A stretch of 64,000 bases of DNA from Citrobacter europaeus (GCA_020099315.1 CP083650.1:1178001-1242000), one strand, 5' to 3'. Numbered from the stretch's first letter, positions 1 through 8,970 are shown. Notes: generated by a model from the letters alone, not told the origin. Numbers and translations: made by a program.

Positions 1-555
1 GTTAGGATGAATACCATCATCCTGCATCCACTGGGGTTTCAGATAAACCTCTTCCATGAAAAAGGGCAGCAGAGGGATATCAAACTCTTTGGCGAGCTTT
101 GGATAAATCGCGCTAAAGGTTTCATTATAACGGCGACCGTAGTTTGCCGGCAGACGAATTTGCATTAATAGCGGTTCGGCATTTGCCGCTTTCACGTCCT
201 GCAAAATCGTGCGCAGAGTTTGTTCGGTTTGCGCAGGCGCAAAGCCGCGCAGGCCATCGTTGCCGCCAAGTTCGACCAGTACCCAACGCGGCTGGTGCTG
301 CTTGAGTAATGCAGGCAGACGGGCCAGGCCCTGCTGCGAGGTGTCGCCGCTGATGCTGGCATTCACCACTGGCGTTTTGGTTTGCCATTTATCATTAAGT
401 AGCGCAGGCCACGCGGCGCTGGCGGACATACGGTATCCGGCGCTCAGGCTGTCACCCAGAATTAATAACGTGTCCGCAGCGGCGGCGCGGAAAGTTAACA
501 GGACCAGGAACAGGAAAGGCCAATGCCAGCGGAAAACATTGTTGAAGTTCATCAT
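1..555 (-). CDS. tesA: TesA, multifunctional acyl-CoA thioesterase I / protease I / lysophospholipase L1 (3' end cut by window)
   Basis: Reads leftward from an ATG-ATG pair at 555-550 and is open to base 1, giving 185 residues. The E. coli protein has 208, so about 23 C-terminal residues are missing. A signal peptide of about 26 residues (MMNFNNVFRWHW, a hydrophobic stretch, AAAA) sends it to the periplasm. It is an SGNH hydrolase: the GDSLS nucleophile block follows the signal, GGND is mid-protein, and DGIHPN with the catalytic Asp and His lies at the window edge. The family hydrolyses acyl-CoA and acyl-ester substrates. Its first 33 bases overlap the divergent ybbA, so each promoter must lie in or beyond the other gene's start. 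The residues match E. coli TesA almost throughout as remembered. Confidence 0.97.
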   Translation of the reverse strand, partial: MMNFNNVFRWHWPFLFLVLLTFRAAAADTLLILGDSLSAGYRMSASAAWPALLNDKWQTKTPVVNASISGDTSQQGLARLPALLKQHQPRWVLVELGGNDGLRGFAPAQTEQTLRTILQDVKAANAEPLLMQIRLPANYGRRYNETFSAIYPKLAKEFDIPLLPFFMEEVYLKPQWMQDDGIHPN

Positions 556-1209
556 CTTAAGAAATCCGTCGGTCAGGGTGATCATGAGCTATCCATCCTT
601 ACCGGAGTTGAACTGGTTGTCAAACGCGCCGAGACCATTGCGCTGATTGGCGAGTCGGGATCGGGGAAATCCACGCTGCTGGCGATCCTCGCCGGGCTGG
701 ACGATGGCACCAGCGGTGAAGTCAGCCTCGTGGGGCAGGCGCTGCACGCCATGGACGAAGAAGCCCGGGCGCAACTGAGAGCCCGACACGTGGGCTTTGT
801 CTTCCAGTCGTTCATGTTAATTCCGACCCTCAACGCGCTGGAAAACGTCGAATTGCCTGCGCTGTTGCGCGGCGAAAACAGCGGAAAAAGTCGCGATGGG
901 GCAAAAACACTGCTGGAGCAATTGGGACTGGGAAAACGTCTTGATCATCTTCCAGCTCAACTTTCCGGAGGGGAGCAGCAGCGTGTGGCGCTGGCGCGGG
1001 CCTTTAACGGTCGCCCTGACGTGCTGTTCGCCGATGAACCAACGGGCAATCTGGACCGCCAGACCGGAGAGAAAATCGCCGACCTGCTGTTTTCTCTGAA
1101 CCGGGAACACGGCACCACCCTGATACTGGTGACCCATGACCCGCAACTGGCGGCGCGTTGCGATCGGCGTTTACGCCTGGTGAACGGACAGTTGCAGGAG
1201 GAGGCATGA
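523..1209 (+). CDS. ybbA: YbbA, ABC exporter ATP-binding subunit (MacB/LolD type)
   Basis: 228 residues, the same length as E. coli YbbA. Walker A GESGSGKST is at residues 43-51, the Q-loop near 95, signature LSGGEQQ at 147-153 and Walker B VLFADE at 167-172, followed by the D-loop NLD. This order and spacing place it in the LolD/MacB ATPase group, which works with FtsX-like permeases. The stop overlaps the ybbP start (ATGA), so the two are translationally coupled. The start lies inside the 5' end of the divergent tesA. The transported substrate of YbbAP is not evident from sequence; a link to envelope or lipid processing through tesA is only suggested by proximity. Confidence 0.96.
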   Translation: MPAENIVEVHHLKKSVGQGDHELSILTGVELVVKRAETIALIGESGSGKSTLLAILAGLDDGTSGEVSLVGQALHAMDEEARAQLRARHVGFVFQSFMLIPTLNALENVELPALLRGENSGKSRDGAKTLLEQLGLGKRLDHLPAQLSGGEQQRVALARAFNGRPDVLFADEPTGNLDRQTGEKIADLLFSLNREHGTTLILVTHDPQLAARCDRRLRLVNGQLQEEA

Positions 1210-3620
1210 TTGCACGCTGGTTTTGGCGCGAATGGCGCTCGCCTTCATTACTGATTGTCTGGCTGGCGCTGAGCCTGGCGGTAGCCTGCGTGCTGGCGCT
1301 GGGCAATATCAGCGATCGTATGGAAAAAGGGCTAAGCCAGCAAAGTCGTGAGTTTATGGCGGGAGATCGGTCGCTGCAAAGTTCGCGCACCGTGCCGAAA
1401 GCGTGGATTGACGAGGCGCGACAGCGTGGCCTGAAGGTGGGCGAACAACTGACCTTTGCCACCATGACCTTTGCCCAGGATACGCCGCAACTGGCGAACG
1501 TCAAAGCGGTGGATGAAGTGTATCCGATGTACGGCACATTGCAGACCAATCCGCCGGGGCTGAAACCACAGCCAGGCTCGGTGCTGCTGGCCCCGCGTCT
1601 GATGGCGCTGCTCAACTTAAAAATCGGTGATTCCATCGACGTTGGCGATGCCACGCTGCGCATCGCCGGGGAAGTGGTACAGGAGCCGGACTCAGGTTTT
1701 AATCCGTTCCAGATAGCGCCGCGCCTGATGATGAACATTGCGGATGTCGAAAAAACGGCGGCAGTCCAGCCGGGAAGCCGCGTGACCTGGCGCTATAAAT
1801 TTGGCGGGACGCCGTCCCAACTGGAAGCCTATGAAAAATGGCTGCTGCCGCAGTTAAAGCCGGAACAGCGCTGGTACGGGCTGGAGCAGGATGAAGGCGC
1901 GCTGGGGAAATCACTGGAGCGTTCGCAACAGTTCCTGCTGCTCTCGGCGCTATTAACGCTGCTGCTGGCGGTGGCCGCGGTTGCCGTGGCGATGAGCCAT
2001 TATTGCCGCAGCCGTTACGATCTGGTGGCGATTCTGAAAACCCTCGGTGCGGGCAGAGCGCAACTGCGCAGGCTGATTGTTGGTCAGTGGCTGATGGTGC
2101 TGGTGCTGTCTGGCGTGACCGGCGGGTTGTTCGGGCTGTTATTTGAGCGCGTGCTGGTCGTGCTGCTCAAACCGGTTCTGCCCGGCGAACTACCGCCTGC
2201 CAGCCCCTGGCCGTGGCTATGGGCATTAGGTACCATGACGGTTATTTCGCTGCTGGTGGGGTTACGCCCTTACCGTTTGCTGCTGGAGACGCAGCCGCTG
2301 CGGGTGCTGCGCCGTGACGTGGTAGCAAACGTATGGCCGCTGAAGTTTTATTTGCCGGTGGTATTGTTAGTTGTGATTGCACTGCTGGCCGGACTGATGG
2401 GCGGAAGCCCGCTGCTGTGGGCGGTGCTGGCTGGCGCGGTAGTGCTGGCGTTGTTGTGCGGGGTACTCGGCTGGATGCTGCTCAACGTGCTGCGCGGTCT
2501 GACGCTCACCTCGCTGCCGCTGCGTTTGGCGGTCAGTCGACTGTTGCGCCAGCCGTGGTCAACGCTCAGTCAGCTGTCGGCCTTTTCACTTTCCTTTATG
2601 CTGCTTGCGCTGCTGCTGGTGCTGCGCGGCGATCTGCTCGACCGCTGGCAGCAGCAAATGCCGCCGGAAAGCCCGAACTATTTTCTGATCAATATTGCCA
2701 CCGAGCAGGTGGTTCCGCTGAAGGCTTTCCTGTCTGAGCATCAGGTGATCCCGGAATCGTTCTATCCGATTGTGCGGGCGCGTCTGACGGCGATCAATGA
2801 GAAGCCAACCGAAGGCAACCAGGATGAGGCGCTGAACCGCGAGCTTAACCTGACCTGGCAGGATACCCGACCGGATCATAACCCGATAACCGCCGGAAGC
2901 TGGCCGCCAAAAGCAGGCGAAGTGTCGATGGAAGAGGGGCTGGCGAAACGGCTGAACGTCAGGCTTGGCGATCGGGTGACCTTTATGGGCGATACTCAGG
3001 ATTTCAGCGCCAAAGTCAGCAGTCTGCGCAAAGTAGACTGGGAAAGCCTGCGACCTAATTTCTTCTTTATCTTCCCCTCCGGCGCGCTGGACGCTCAGCC
3101 GCAAAGCTGGTTAACCAGCTTTCGCTGGGAGAATGGCAACGGCATGCTGACGCAGCTTAACCGTGAATTTCCGACCATCAGCCTGCTGGATATTGGCGCC
3201 ATCCTCAAACAGGTGGGCCAGGTGCTGGAGCAGGTAAGTAGAGCGCTGGAGGTGATGGTGGTGCTGGTTACCGCCTGCGGCATGTTGCTGCTATTAGCGC
3301 AGGTCCAGGTCGGTATGCGCCAGCGTCATCAGGAACTGGTGGTCTGGCGCACGTTGGGAGCAGGCAAGAAATTGCTGCGTACCACGCTGTGGTGCGAGTT
3401 CGCCATGCTCGGGATGGTAGCCGGATTGGTGGCAGCCATCGGTGCGGAAACCGCATTGGCGGTGCTGCAAACCAAAGTGTTTGATTTCCCGTGGGAGCCA
3501 GACTGGCGACTGTGGGTCGTGTTGCCACTTTGTGGGGCATTGCTGCTTTCTTTATGCGGCGGGTGGCTCGGTTCACGTCTGCTAAAAGGCAAAGCGCTGT
3601 TCCGTCAGTTCAGTAGTTGA
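1206..3620 (+). CDS. ybbP: YbbP, FtsX-family ABC exporter permease
   Basis: 804 residues from the ATG at 1206, which shares ATGA with the ybbA stop; this is the E. coli YbbP length. It has the duplicated MacB/FtsX layout: a transmembrane helix near residue 20, a periplasmic domain, a helix bundle around 255-335 (rich in LLLLAVAAVAVAM and VLVLSGVTGG), further helices near 395-450 and 480, a second periplasmic domain, and a final bundle around 690-795. The FtsX regions contain the usual charged cytoplasmic turn (KTLGAGRAQLRRL and RTLGAGKKLLRT). It should form the membrane part of an exporter energised by YbbA. A rho-independent terminator follows at 3641. Confidence 0.95.
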   Translation: MIARWFWREWRSPSLLIVWLALSLAVACVLALGNISDRMEKGLSQQSREFMAGDRSLQSSRTVPKAWIDEARQRGLKVGEQLTFATMTFAQDTPQLANVKAVDEVYPMYGTLQTNPPGLKPQPGSVLLAPRLMALLNLKIGDSIDVGDATLRIAGEVVQEPDSGFNPFQIAPRLMMNIADVEKTAAVQPGSRVTWRYKFGGTPSQLEAYEKWLLPQLKPEQRWYGLEQDEGALGKSLERSQQFLLLSALLTLLLAVAAVAVAMSHYCRSRYDLVAILKTLGAGRAQLRRLIVGQWLMVLVLSGVTGGLFGLLFERVLVVLLKPVLPGELPPASPWPWLWALGTMTVISLLVGLRPYRLLLETQPLRVLRRDVVANVWPLKFYLPVVLLVVIALLAGLMGGSPLLWAVLAGAVVLALLCGVLGWMLLNVLRGLTLTSLPLRLAVSRLLRQPWSTLSQLSAFSLSFMLLALLLVLRGDLLDRWQQQMPPESPNYFLINIATEQVVPLKAFLSEHQVIPESFYPIVRARLTAINEKPTEGNQDEALNRELNLTWQDTRPDHNPITAGSWPPKAGEVSMEEGLAKRLNVRLGDRVTFMGDTQDFSAKVSSLRKVDWESLRPNFFFIFPSGALDAQPQSWLTSFRWENGNGMLTQLNREFPTISLLDIGAILKQVGQVLEQVSRALEVMVVLVTACGMLLLLAQVQVGMRQRHQELVVWRTLGAGKKLLRTTLWCEFAMLGMVAGLVAAIGAETALAVLQTKVFDFPWEPDWRLWVVLPLCGALLLSLCGGWLGSRLLKGKALFRQFSS

Positions 3621-3640
3621 TTCATATCCGTGATGATTAC

Positions 3641-3671
3641 GCACCGGTTTTTTTAATCGGTGCGTTTTTTT
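3641..3671 (+). terminator. Rho-independent terminator after ybbAP
   Basis: Stem GCACCG (3641-3646) pairs with CGGTGC (3658-3663) around an AT-rich loop, followed by an uninterrupted T-tract. It closes the ybbAP operon and separates it from the porin gene. Confidence 0.9.
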
Positions 3672-3807
3672 ATCTATGTAGCACAAATTGACAACTCCTT
3701 GATATTTAACAGCACAGAACAATAAAAACCCGACAACACGAGTGTATTAATAAACGTTAATATTTGTATGCTGAATAATTGGCAGGCTATCTATCAAGGT
3801 ACAAATA

Positions 3808-4941
3808 ATGACTATAAAAAAAACGGCGCTGGCGGTATCGATCGGCGCAGCAGTGGCATTAACGACCTTCGCCTCCCAGGCGGAAATCACGGTCCTGAAA
3901 CAAGATCCGCAGGCGGGCGACCCGCTGAGCCGTCTTAACTTCACCGTCGGCGGGAGTATTCGTCCGCAGTTCCAGAATATGGCCGGTGACGATGGTAAGA
4001 ATGGCTACAAACGTAATGGCTTCGACGGCGGGACGCGTTTCCGCTTCGCTGCTGACTACTATCTGTTTGATGACATCAGTTGGGTGAGCTACTACGAGCT
4101 GGGCGTTAACTTCCCGGCGATGTTCAACTGGGACAACCACTACGCTAACGGCGCCAACGATACCACGCGTCGTATGCTGTACACCGGTCTGAAGAGCGCG
4201 ACCTGGGGTACGCTGACCTTCGGTCAACAGAACAGCATTTACTATGATGTGGTTGGTGCGAAAACGGATATCTGGGACTACGACATGATCGGTCAGGCGC
4301 CAGGTAACGGTATCAATGGCGACTATGACGGTTCCTATCGTACGCGTAAATCACTGAAGTATAAGAAAACGGTTGGCGATGTCGATCTCTACGCCTCTTA
4401 TCTGTTCAGCGATGATTACAACCCGAACAACGGTCTGCGCTACAAACGTAAAGGCGGCGGCTCGTTGGGTGTGGATTATCACATCACCGATGACCTGACC
4501 TGGGGTACGGCGTGGAACTACACCCGTGCGGAAATGCGTGGCGACACCAGCAAAACCTACGATCAAAACATCGTTGGTACCGCGTTGAGTTGGAAACCGG
4601 ACAACTGGACCTTCTCGATGGGCGGCGGTTGGTATCAAAACTTCATGACCACCAAAAAAGTGTCTGTTAATGACTACTTTGCCGGTGATGCCTGGGGTCT
4701 GGAATACTTCGCGGGTTACACCTTCCCGGTTGGTCAGTATGCGCTGAAATCTGTTCAGCCCTACTTTATGGGAGACCGTATTGAGTATGTGAATGGCCGT
4801 AACTACCTGCGTACTGACAACGGTGTGGGTATCAGCTTCCAGCTGGATTACGGTTTCCGTGTTGATTACGAACACGTATTCACCTCCAGCACCGACAATC
4901 TGGGTGATATGAACCTGGTTCGTCTGCGTTACGACTTCTAA
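3808..4941 (+). CDS. Outer-membrane porin (divergent general porin)
   Basis: 377 residues with a clear Sec signal (MTIKKTALAVSIGAAVALTTFASQA, cleavage before EI). The mature part is rich in alternating aromatic and polar strands (GTRFRFAADYYLF, DLTWGTAWNYTRA) and ends in RLRYDF; a C-terminal phenylalanine is the beta-barrel assembly signal. Length and motifs such as GGxxRPQF and FGQQNSIYYD suit a 16-stranded porin, but it is not OmpC, OmpF or PhoE. AAGG at 3795-3798 supports the ATG at 3808. It lies upstream of the sfbABC-like importer and is separated from it by a REP pair that can also terminate transcription, so it is probably monocistronic. The solute is unknown; supplying the adjacent importer is an inference. 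Confidence 0.85.
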   Translation: MTIKKTALAVSIGAAVALTTFASQAEITVLKQDPQAGDPLSRLNFTVGGSIRPQFQNMAGDDGKNGYKRNGFDGGTRFRFAADYYLFDDISWVSYYELGVNFPAMFNWDNHYANGANDTTRRMLYTGLKSATWGTLTFGQQNSIYYDVVGAKTDIWDYDMIGQAPGNGINGDYDGSYRTRKSLKYKKTVGDVDLYASYLFSDDYNPNNGLRYKRKGGGSLGVDYHITDDLTWGTAWNYTRAEMRGDTSKTYDQNIVGTALSWKPDNWTFSMGGGWYQNFMTTKKVSVNDYFAGDAWGLEYFAGYTFPVGQYALKSVQPYFMGDRIEYVNGRNYLRTDNGVGISFQLDYGFRVDYEHVFTSSTDNLGDMNLVRLRYDF

Positions 4942-4962
4942 TCGAACGCCTGTCAAACGGAA

Positions 4963-5055
4963 CGCCCGATGCGCTTGCGCTTATCGGGCCTACGGGAGCA
5001 GGGTGATCACGTTATTTGTAGGCCGGATAAGGCACTTGTGCCGACATCCGGCTTT
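4963..5055. repeat. REP/BIME element (two palindromic units)
   Basis: Two REP-like palindromes: the first runs GCCCGATGCG ... TTATCGGGCCTAC (4963-4993), the second TAGGCCGGATAAGG ... CATCCGGC (5019-5052). The second is followed by TTTTT and could terminate porin transcription. Such units are typical of enterobacterial intergenic regions. Confidence 0.85.
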
Positions 5056-5225
5056 TTCATGCCTTCTCTCATTTGAAAACACATTTCGCAACATCATGAA
5101 ATAATTTCAAGGACAGCAGGTTGTGATCTGTGTCATGTTAACAATCAGCCTGTTAACGGGCCAACAAGAACAACGCCGCAAGAACGGCGTGAGACATGAC
5201 ACCACAACGTTAAAATGGAGAGATT

Positions 5226-6056
5226 ATGGGATTGCGTCAGAGTTTACGCGTCGCGACCGGAGCGCTATTGCTGGCCTGCGGATTACAATTTGCTCATGCG
5301 AACAGCGATCCGCATACCATCGTGTTTGGCGTCGCGCCTGGGCCGTACGGTGATATGGTGAAACAGGCCATTGCCCCTACGCTGAAAGAGAAAGGCTATA
5401 AGGTCGTGGTGCGCGAATTCAGTGACTACGTGCAACCGAACATGGCGCTATCCAACGGCAGCATCGATGCCAACCTGTTCCAGCATTCACTCTACTTTGA
5501 CAAATTCACCGCCGATAAAGGACTTAAGCTGAGCAAGCTGATTGTGGTCCCGACGGCCGGGATGGGTTTTTACTCACATAAAATCAAAAGCCTGGATGAG
5601 TTGAAAAAAGGGGATGTGATCACGCTGTCCAACGATCCGACCAACCTGGCCCGCGGTCTGCGTTTCCTGCAATCCATTGGCCTTATCACCATCAAAGACA
5701 ATATCGATCCTACGAAAGCCTCCGAGCGCGATATCGCCAGCAACCCGAAAGGACTGGTGTTTAAACCGCTGGAAGCCGCGCAGCTGCCGCGCACTTTGGA
5801 CGGTGTGACCGGCGCGTTGGTCAACGGTAACTTTGCCGTGGCGGCAAAACTGGATCTTTCCAGCGCCATCAAGCAAGAGCATCTGGACGAAAATCTGAAA
5901 AATATCATTGCGGTACGCAGTGAAGATGCGGATAAACCGTTCGCGAAAGATATTGTTGAAGCGGTGAAATCTCCGGCGTATCGCGCGGTGATTGATGATC
6001 CGCAAAACATCTACAGCGCCTTCCAGAAACCGGAATGGATGTCGGCAGCCCAATAA
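5226..6056 (+). CDS. sfbA: MetQ/NlpA-family substrate-binding protein (SfbA-like)
   Basis: 276 residues, periplasmic component of a MetNIQ-type importer. The start is fixed by GGAG at 5216-5219. The N-terminus is ambiguous: LLLAC with Cys18 resembles a lipobox (Leu at -2 is unusual), while AHA before Asn26 suits signal peptidase I. The mature part shows NlpA-family blocks: HTIVFGVAPGPYGDM, the DYVQPN...GSIDANLFQH ligand region, and ALVNGNFAVAA. In Salmonella the same position between ybbP and selU holds sfbABC, reported as iron-regulated; the fold itself points to methionine or another small amino acid. I see no MetJ box (tandem AGACGTCT) or Fur box in 5056-5225. The ligand is therefore open. 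Confidence 0.85.
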   Translation: MGLRQSLRVATGALLLACGLQFAHANSDPHTIVFGVAPGPYGDMVKQAIAPTLKEKGYKVVVREFSDYVQPNMALSNGSIDANLFQHSLYFDKFTADKGLKLSKLIVVPTAGMGFYSHKIKSLDELKKGDVITLSNDPTNLARGLRFLQSIGLITIKDNIDPTKASERDIASNPKGLVFKPLEAAQLPRTLDGVTGALVNGNFAVAAKLDLSSAIKQEHLDENLKNIIAVRSEDADKPFAKDIVEAVKSPAYRAVIDDPQNIYSAFQKPEWMSAAQ

Positions 6057-6078
6057 TTGCTGCGCACAAGGGTTAACA

Positions 6079-6101
6079 GGGGCAGCGGCGACTGCCCTTT
6101 T
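6079..6101 (+). promoter_or_regulatory. Intercistronic hairpin between sfbA and sfbB
   Basis: GGGCAG (6080-6085), loop CGGCGA, CTGCCC (6092-6097), then TTTT. It looks like a short terminator or an mRNA-stabilising stem. It would leave more sfbA than sfbBC message, a common way to make excess binding protein over transporter. Confidence 0.65.
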
Positions 6102-6119
6102 CGCATTTCTGAGGTGGCT

Positions 6120-7136
6120 ATGATTGAAATAGAAAAGGTATGCGTGGATTTTAGCGCAGGCCGTGGACCGTCAACCCGGGCGGTTGATGACGTCAGCTTG
6201 CGCATCGGCGCAGGTGAGATATTTGGCATTGTCGGGACCAGCGGCGCGGGGAAAAGTACGCTGCTGCGCACCCTGAACGCCTTAACGCGACCGAGTCAGG
6301 GAAGCGTGAAGGTGAACGGCGTAGAAATTTCCGCGCTGGAAGGCGCGCATCTACGTAAAGCTCGTCAACGTATCGGGATGATTTTTCAACATTTTAATCT
6401 GATGCATACCCGTACCGTGGCGCAAAACGTCGCCTTTAGCCTGAAGGCTGCCGGATGGGAGCGCAGTAAAATTGGCCCGCGCGTTAGCGAAATCCTGGCG
6501 CTGGTGGGGCTGTCTGACAAGGCAAACCGCTTTCCGGTTCAGCTCAGCGGCGGGCAAAAGCAGCGTGTGGGTATTGCCCGCGCGATTGCCAATCACCCGG
6601 ATGTACTGCTATGTGATGAACCTACCTCCGCGCTGGATCTGGAAACCTCGGCCACGATTCTGGCGTTGCTTAAGCAGATCAATCAACAGTTGGGGATCAC
6701 GATCGTACTGATCACTCACGAGATGAACGTGATCAAATCGATTTGCGATCGCGTGGCGGTGATGTCCGGCGGCAAGGTGGTTGAGTCCGGTGAGGTGTTT
6801 GACGTTTTTGCTCACCCACAGCACGCTTTCACGCAGCAACTGGTGTCGCATACCCTCAATTTGACGCTGCCCGAGCGTCTGCGCCAGCATCTGCCCGGTC
6901 AACTGCTAAAAATTCTGTTCATTGGCGATTCGGCGGAACAGCCGGTGTTGTCAGAAGTCGCGGTTAAATTTGGCGTGGCGGTGAACATTCTGCACGGCAA
7001 AATTGAATATATTGGCGAACGCGCGCTGGGGATTTTGGTGGTGCAACTGACCGCGCCGCATAACCCTTCAGCGGTGGAAGTCGCCGTGGAACATATTCGT
7101 CAACGTACTGCACAGGTGGAGGTGATTCGTGGATGA
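6120..7136 (+). CDS. sfbB: MetN-family ABC importer ATPase (SfbB-like)
   Basis: 338 residues from the ATG at 6120, preceded by GAGG at 6111-6114; an in-frame upstream extension to 6057 has no ribosome site and would include the hairpin. Walker A GTSGAGKST is at 39-47, signature LSGGQKQR at 142-149, Walker B VLLCDE ends at 167, and the H-loop is in LITHEMN. After about residue 255 there is a C-terminal NIL/ACT-like domain (LLKILFIGDSAEQPVLSEVA ... ILHGKIEYIGE) that in MetN binds methionine and inhibits transport from the cytoplasmic side. Keeping this domain supports a methionine-type substrate and trans-inhibition. It overlaps sfbC by 8 bases. Confidence 0.9.
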   Translation: MIEIEKVCVDFSAGRGPSTRAVDDVSLRIGAGEIFGIVGTSGAGKSTLLRTLNALTRPSQGSVKVNGVEISALEGAHLRKARQRIGMIFQHFNLMHTRTVAQNVAFSLKAAGWERSKIGPRVSEILALVGLSDKANRFPVQLSGGQKQRVGIARAIANHPDVLLCDEPTSALDLETSATILALLKQINQQLGITIVLITHEMNVIKSICDRVAVMSGGKVVESGEVFDVFAHPQHAFTQQLVSHTLNLTLPERLRQHLPGQLLKILFIGDSAEQPVLSEVAVKFGVAVNILHGKIEYIGERALGILVVQLTAPHNPSAVEVAVEHIRQRTAQVEVIRG

Positions 7137-7788
7137 TTTATTGCCTGATTTGACGCTGGCGTTTAATGAAACCTTCCAGATGCTGAGCATCTCTACGGTG
7201 CTGGCAATTATTGGCGGTCTGCCGCTCGGTTTCCTTATTTTTGTCACCGACCGGCATTTATTCTGGCAAAACCGTTTTGTGTATCTGCTCAGTTCCGTGC
7301 TGGTGAATATCATTCGTTCGGTGCCGTTTGTGATCCTGCTGGTGCTGCTGTTGCCGCTAACCCAGTTTTTACTTGGGAATACCATTGGCCCGATTGCGGC
7401 GTCGGTCCCACTCTCTGTGGCGGCAATCGCCTTCTATGCCCGTCTGGTCGACAGTGCGCTACGTGAAGTCGATAAAGGCATTATCGAGGCGGCGGAAGCG
7501 TTTGGTGCCAGCCCGATGCGCATCATCTGCACTGTTCTGTTACCGGAGGCGAGCGCGGGTCTGCTGCGTGGGTTGACGATAACGCTGGTGAGTCTGATCG
7601 GTTACTCCGCGATGGCCGGTATCGTTGGCGGCGGTGGAGTCGGCGACCTGGCGATTCGCTTTGGTTATTACCGCTACGAAACCCAGGTCATGGTCGTTAC
7701 CGTGGTGGCGCTGATTATTCTGGTGCAGGTCGTTCAGGTGCTGGGCGACTGGCTGGCAAAACGCGCAGATAAGCGCGACAGACACTGA
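7129..7788 (+). CDS. sfbC: MetI-family ABC importer permease (SfbC-like)
   Basis: 219 residues starting at GTG 7129, which overlaps the end of sfbB by 8 bases; no in-frame ATG lies nearby. It has five predicted membrane segments and the EAA loop (EAAEAFGASPMRIICTVLLPEA), which contacts the ATPase. The sequence ALxxGxxxTLVSLIGYSAMAGxVGGGG is characteristic of MetI. It completes a binding protein-ATPase-permease set with sfbA and sfbB. The stop at 7786-7788 abuts the stop of the convergent selU with no base between them, so no dedicated terminator fits between the genes. Confidence 0.9.
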   Translation: MDDLLPDLTLAFNETFQMLSISTVLAIIGGLPLGFLIFVTDRHLFWQNRFVYLLSSVLVNIIRSVPFVILLVLLLPLTQFLLGNTIGPIAASVPLSVAAIAFYARLVDSALREVDKGIIEAAEAFGASPMRIICTVLLPEASAGLLRGLTITLVSLIGYSAMAGIVGGGGVGDLAIRFGYYRYETQVMVVTVVALIILVQVVQVLGDWLAKRADKRDRH

Positions 7789-8874
7789 TCACTGTGCGTT
7801 AAGCCAGTCGGCAACGTCCTGCCAGGTGCCGCGAAAGACGATTTTCGCGGCTTTCTTTTCCAGTTGATAGCGATACATCGGGTCGTAATACTCGTTGAGC
7901 AACGGCACCAGCCAGCCCATATGGGCGTCGGTGCTGCCCGTCGCCTGCTGTTCGCGCAGAGCCACGTCGAGCAGGGCGGTCAACTCGGCAAAACGTTGTA
8001 AACCCAGGCGACGGCGGATAGCAAACAGGCCGTGGTGCAGATAGTCACTGTACTCCTGCCAGCCCTGGCTCTCGCCATAAGCATGGGTAAAATCGTGGTG
8101 CATTCGCACGAAATACTCTTCGCGCAGTCGCTCCAGACGACGCTCAAAAGGATCGTCAACCACCGCTATAGATGCCTGGGTCATACGCTCTCGCAGGCAT
8201 TCGGGCAGATGATTAGCCCCGATCATGCGGCCTTCATCTTCCAGTACCCACAGGCGTAGAGCCTGACGGCTGTCGGTTTTGAGCATTTCGACCGCCAGCA
8301 GGTTTTCAAAACTCGCCTGGCTTAGCTGCGGTTCCACGGTACGTCCAAACGAGGAGCCGCGATGGTGAGCCAGTCCTTCGAGATCCACACCGTTCGGCTG
8401 CTGTTGTACCAACTGCGTTTTGCCGTTCCCGGTACAGCCGCCGATTAAGACGATCGGTTTTTGCACCAGTTCTTCAGTCAGTTGAATCGCTGCCTGACGC
8501 AATGCTTTATAACCACCTTGTATCAGCGGGTAGTCAATGCCGGACTCGTGCAGCCACTGCTGCACAATATGCGAACGCTGACCGCCGCGTGCGCAGCATA
8601 GGTAGCCCGCAGGATTTTGACGACAGGCATCCTGCCAGGCACGTATTCTCTGCTGGCGGGTTTCACCCGAGACCAGTTGATGGCCCAATTCGAGCGCAGC
8701 CTCAGGCCCCTGACGTTTATAACAGGTACCCACGGCGGCACGTTCGTCATCGTTCATTAAGGGGAGATTGACTGCCCCCGGCATCGCGCCTTGTTGAAAT
8801 TCGACGGGGGCGCGTACATCGATTATAGGCGTACCGGCGAGCAGAATTGCGCGATAGTCCGTTCCATCGTTCAT
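7789..8874 (-). CDS. selU: SelU (YbbB), tRNA 2-selenouridine synthase
   Basis: 361 residues against 364 in E. coli. The N-terminal rhodanese domain (about 1-125) carries LCCARGGQRS with Cys93/Cys94, one of which is the catalytic position. A P-loop GGCTGNGKT lies at about 145-153, followed by the domain that binds the geranylated tRNA intermediate. The enzyme replaces sulfur with selenium in 2-thiouridine at the wobble position of Lys, Glu and Gln tRNAs, using selenophosphate from SelD and passing through a geranylated intermediate. Reads leftward, tail to tail with sfbC. Sequence identity to E. coli SelU as remembered is high throughout. Confidence 0.96.
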   Translation of the reverse strand: MNDGTDYRAILLAGTPIIDVRAPVEFQQGAMPGAVNLPLMNDDERAAVGTCYKRQGPEAALELGHQLVSGETRQQRIRAWQDACRQNPAGYLCCARGGQRSHIVQQWLHESGIDYPLIQGGYKALRQAAIQLTEELVQKPIVLIGGCTGNGKTQLVQQQPNGVDLEGLAHHRGSSFGRTVEPQLSQASFENLLAVEMLKTDSRQALRLWVLEDEGRMIGANHLPECLRERMTQASIAVVDDPFERRLERLREEYFVRMHHDFTHAYGESQGWQEYSDYLHHGLFAIRRRLGLQRFAELTALLDVALREQQATGSTDAHMGWLVPLLNEYYDPMYRYQLEKKAAKIVFRGTWQDVADWLNAQ

Positions 8875-8931
8875 GTTTGATCCTGAAAATACAAAACAGC
8901 AATGGAGGGGATTTTACGCGCCAGAGGAGGG

Positions 8932-8961
8932 GCCGGGGAAGGATAAAATCAACTCCCCGGC
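8932..8961 (-). terminator. Hairpin downstream of purK
   Basis: GCCGGGGA (8932-8939) pairs with TCCCCGGC (8954-8961), 10 bases beyond the purK stop. It is a strong GC stem but has no T-run on the minus strand, so it may stabilise the 3' end of the purEK mRNA rather than terminate by itself. Confidence 0.5.
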
Positions 8962-8970
8962 ATTAATGGT

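Noticed and set aside
1004..1738. Minus-strand open frame of about 244 codons inside ybbA and ybbP
   Set aside because: Antisense to two well-supported genes, low-complexity Ser/Arg composition, no family motif.
5056..5225. MetJ or Fur operator upstream of the sfbA-like gene
   Set aside because: No tandem AGACGTCT-like boxes and no convincing 19-bp Fur palindrome could be read.
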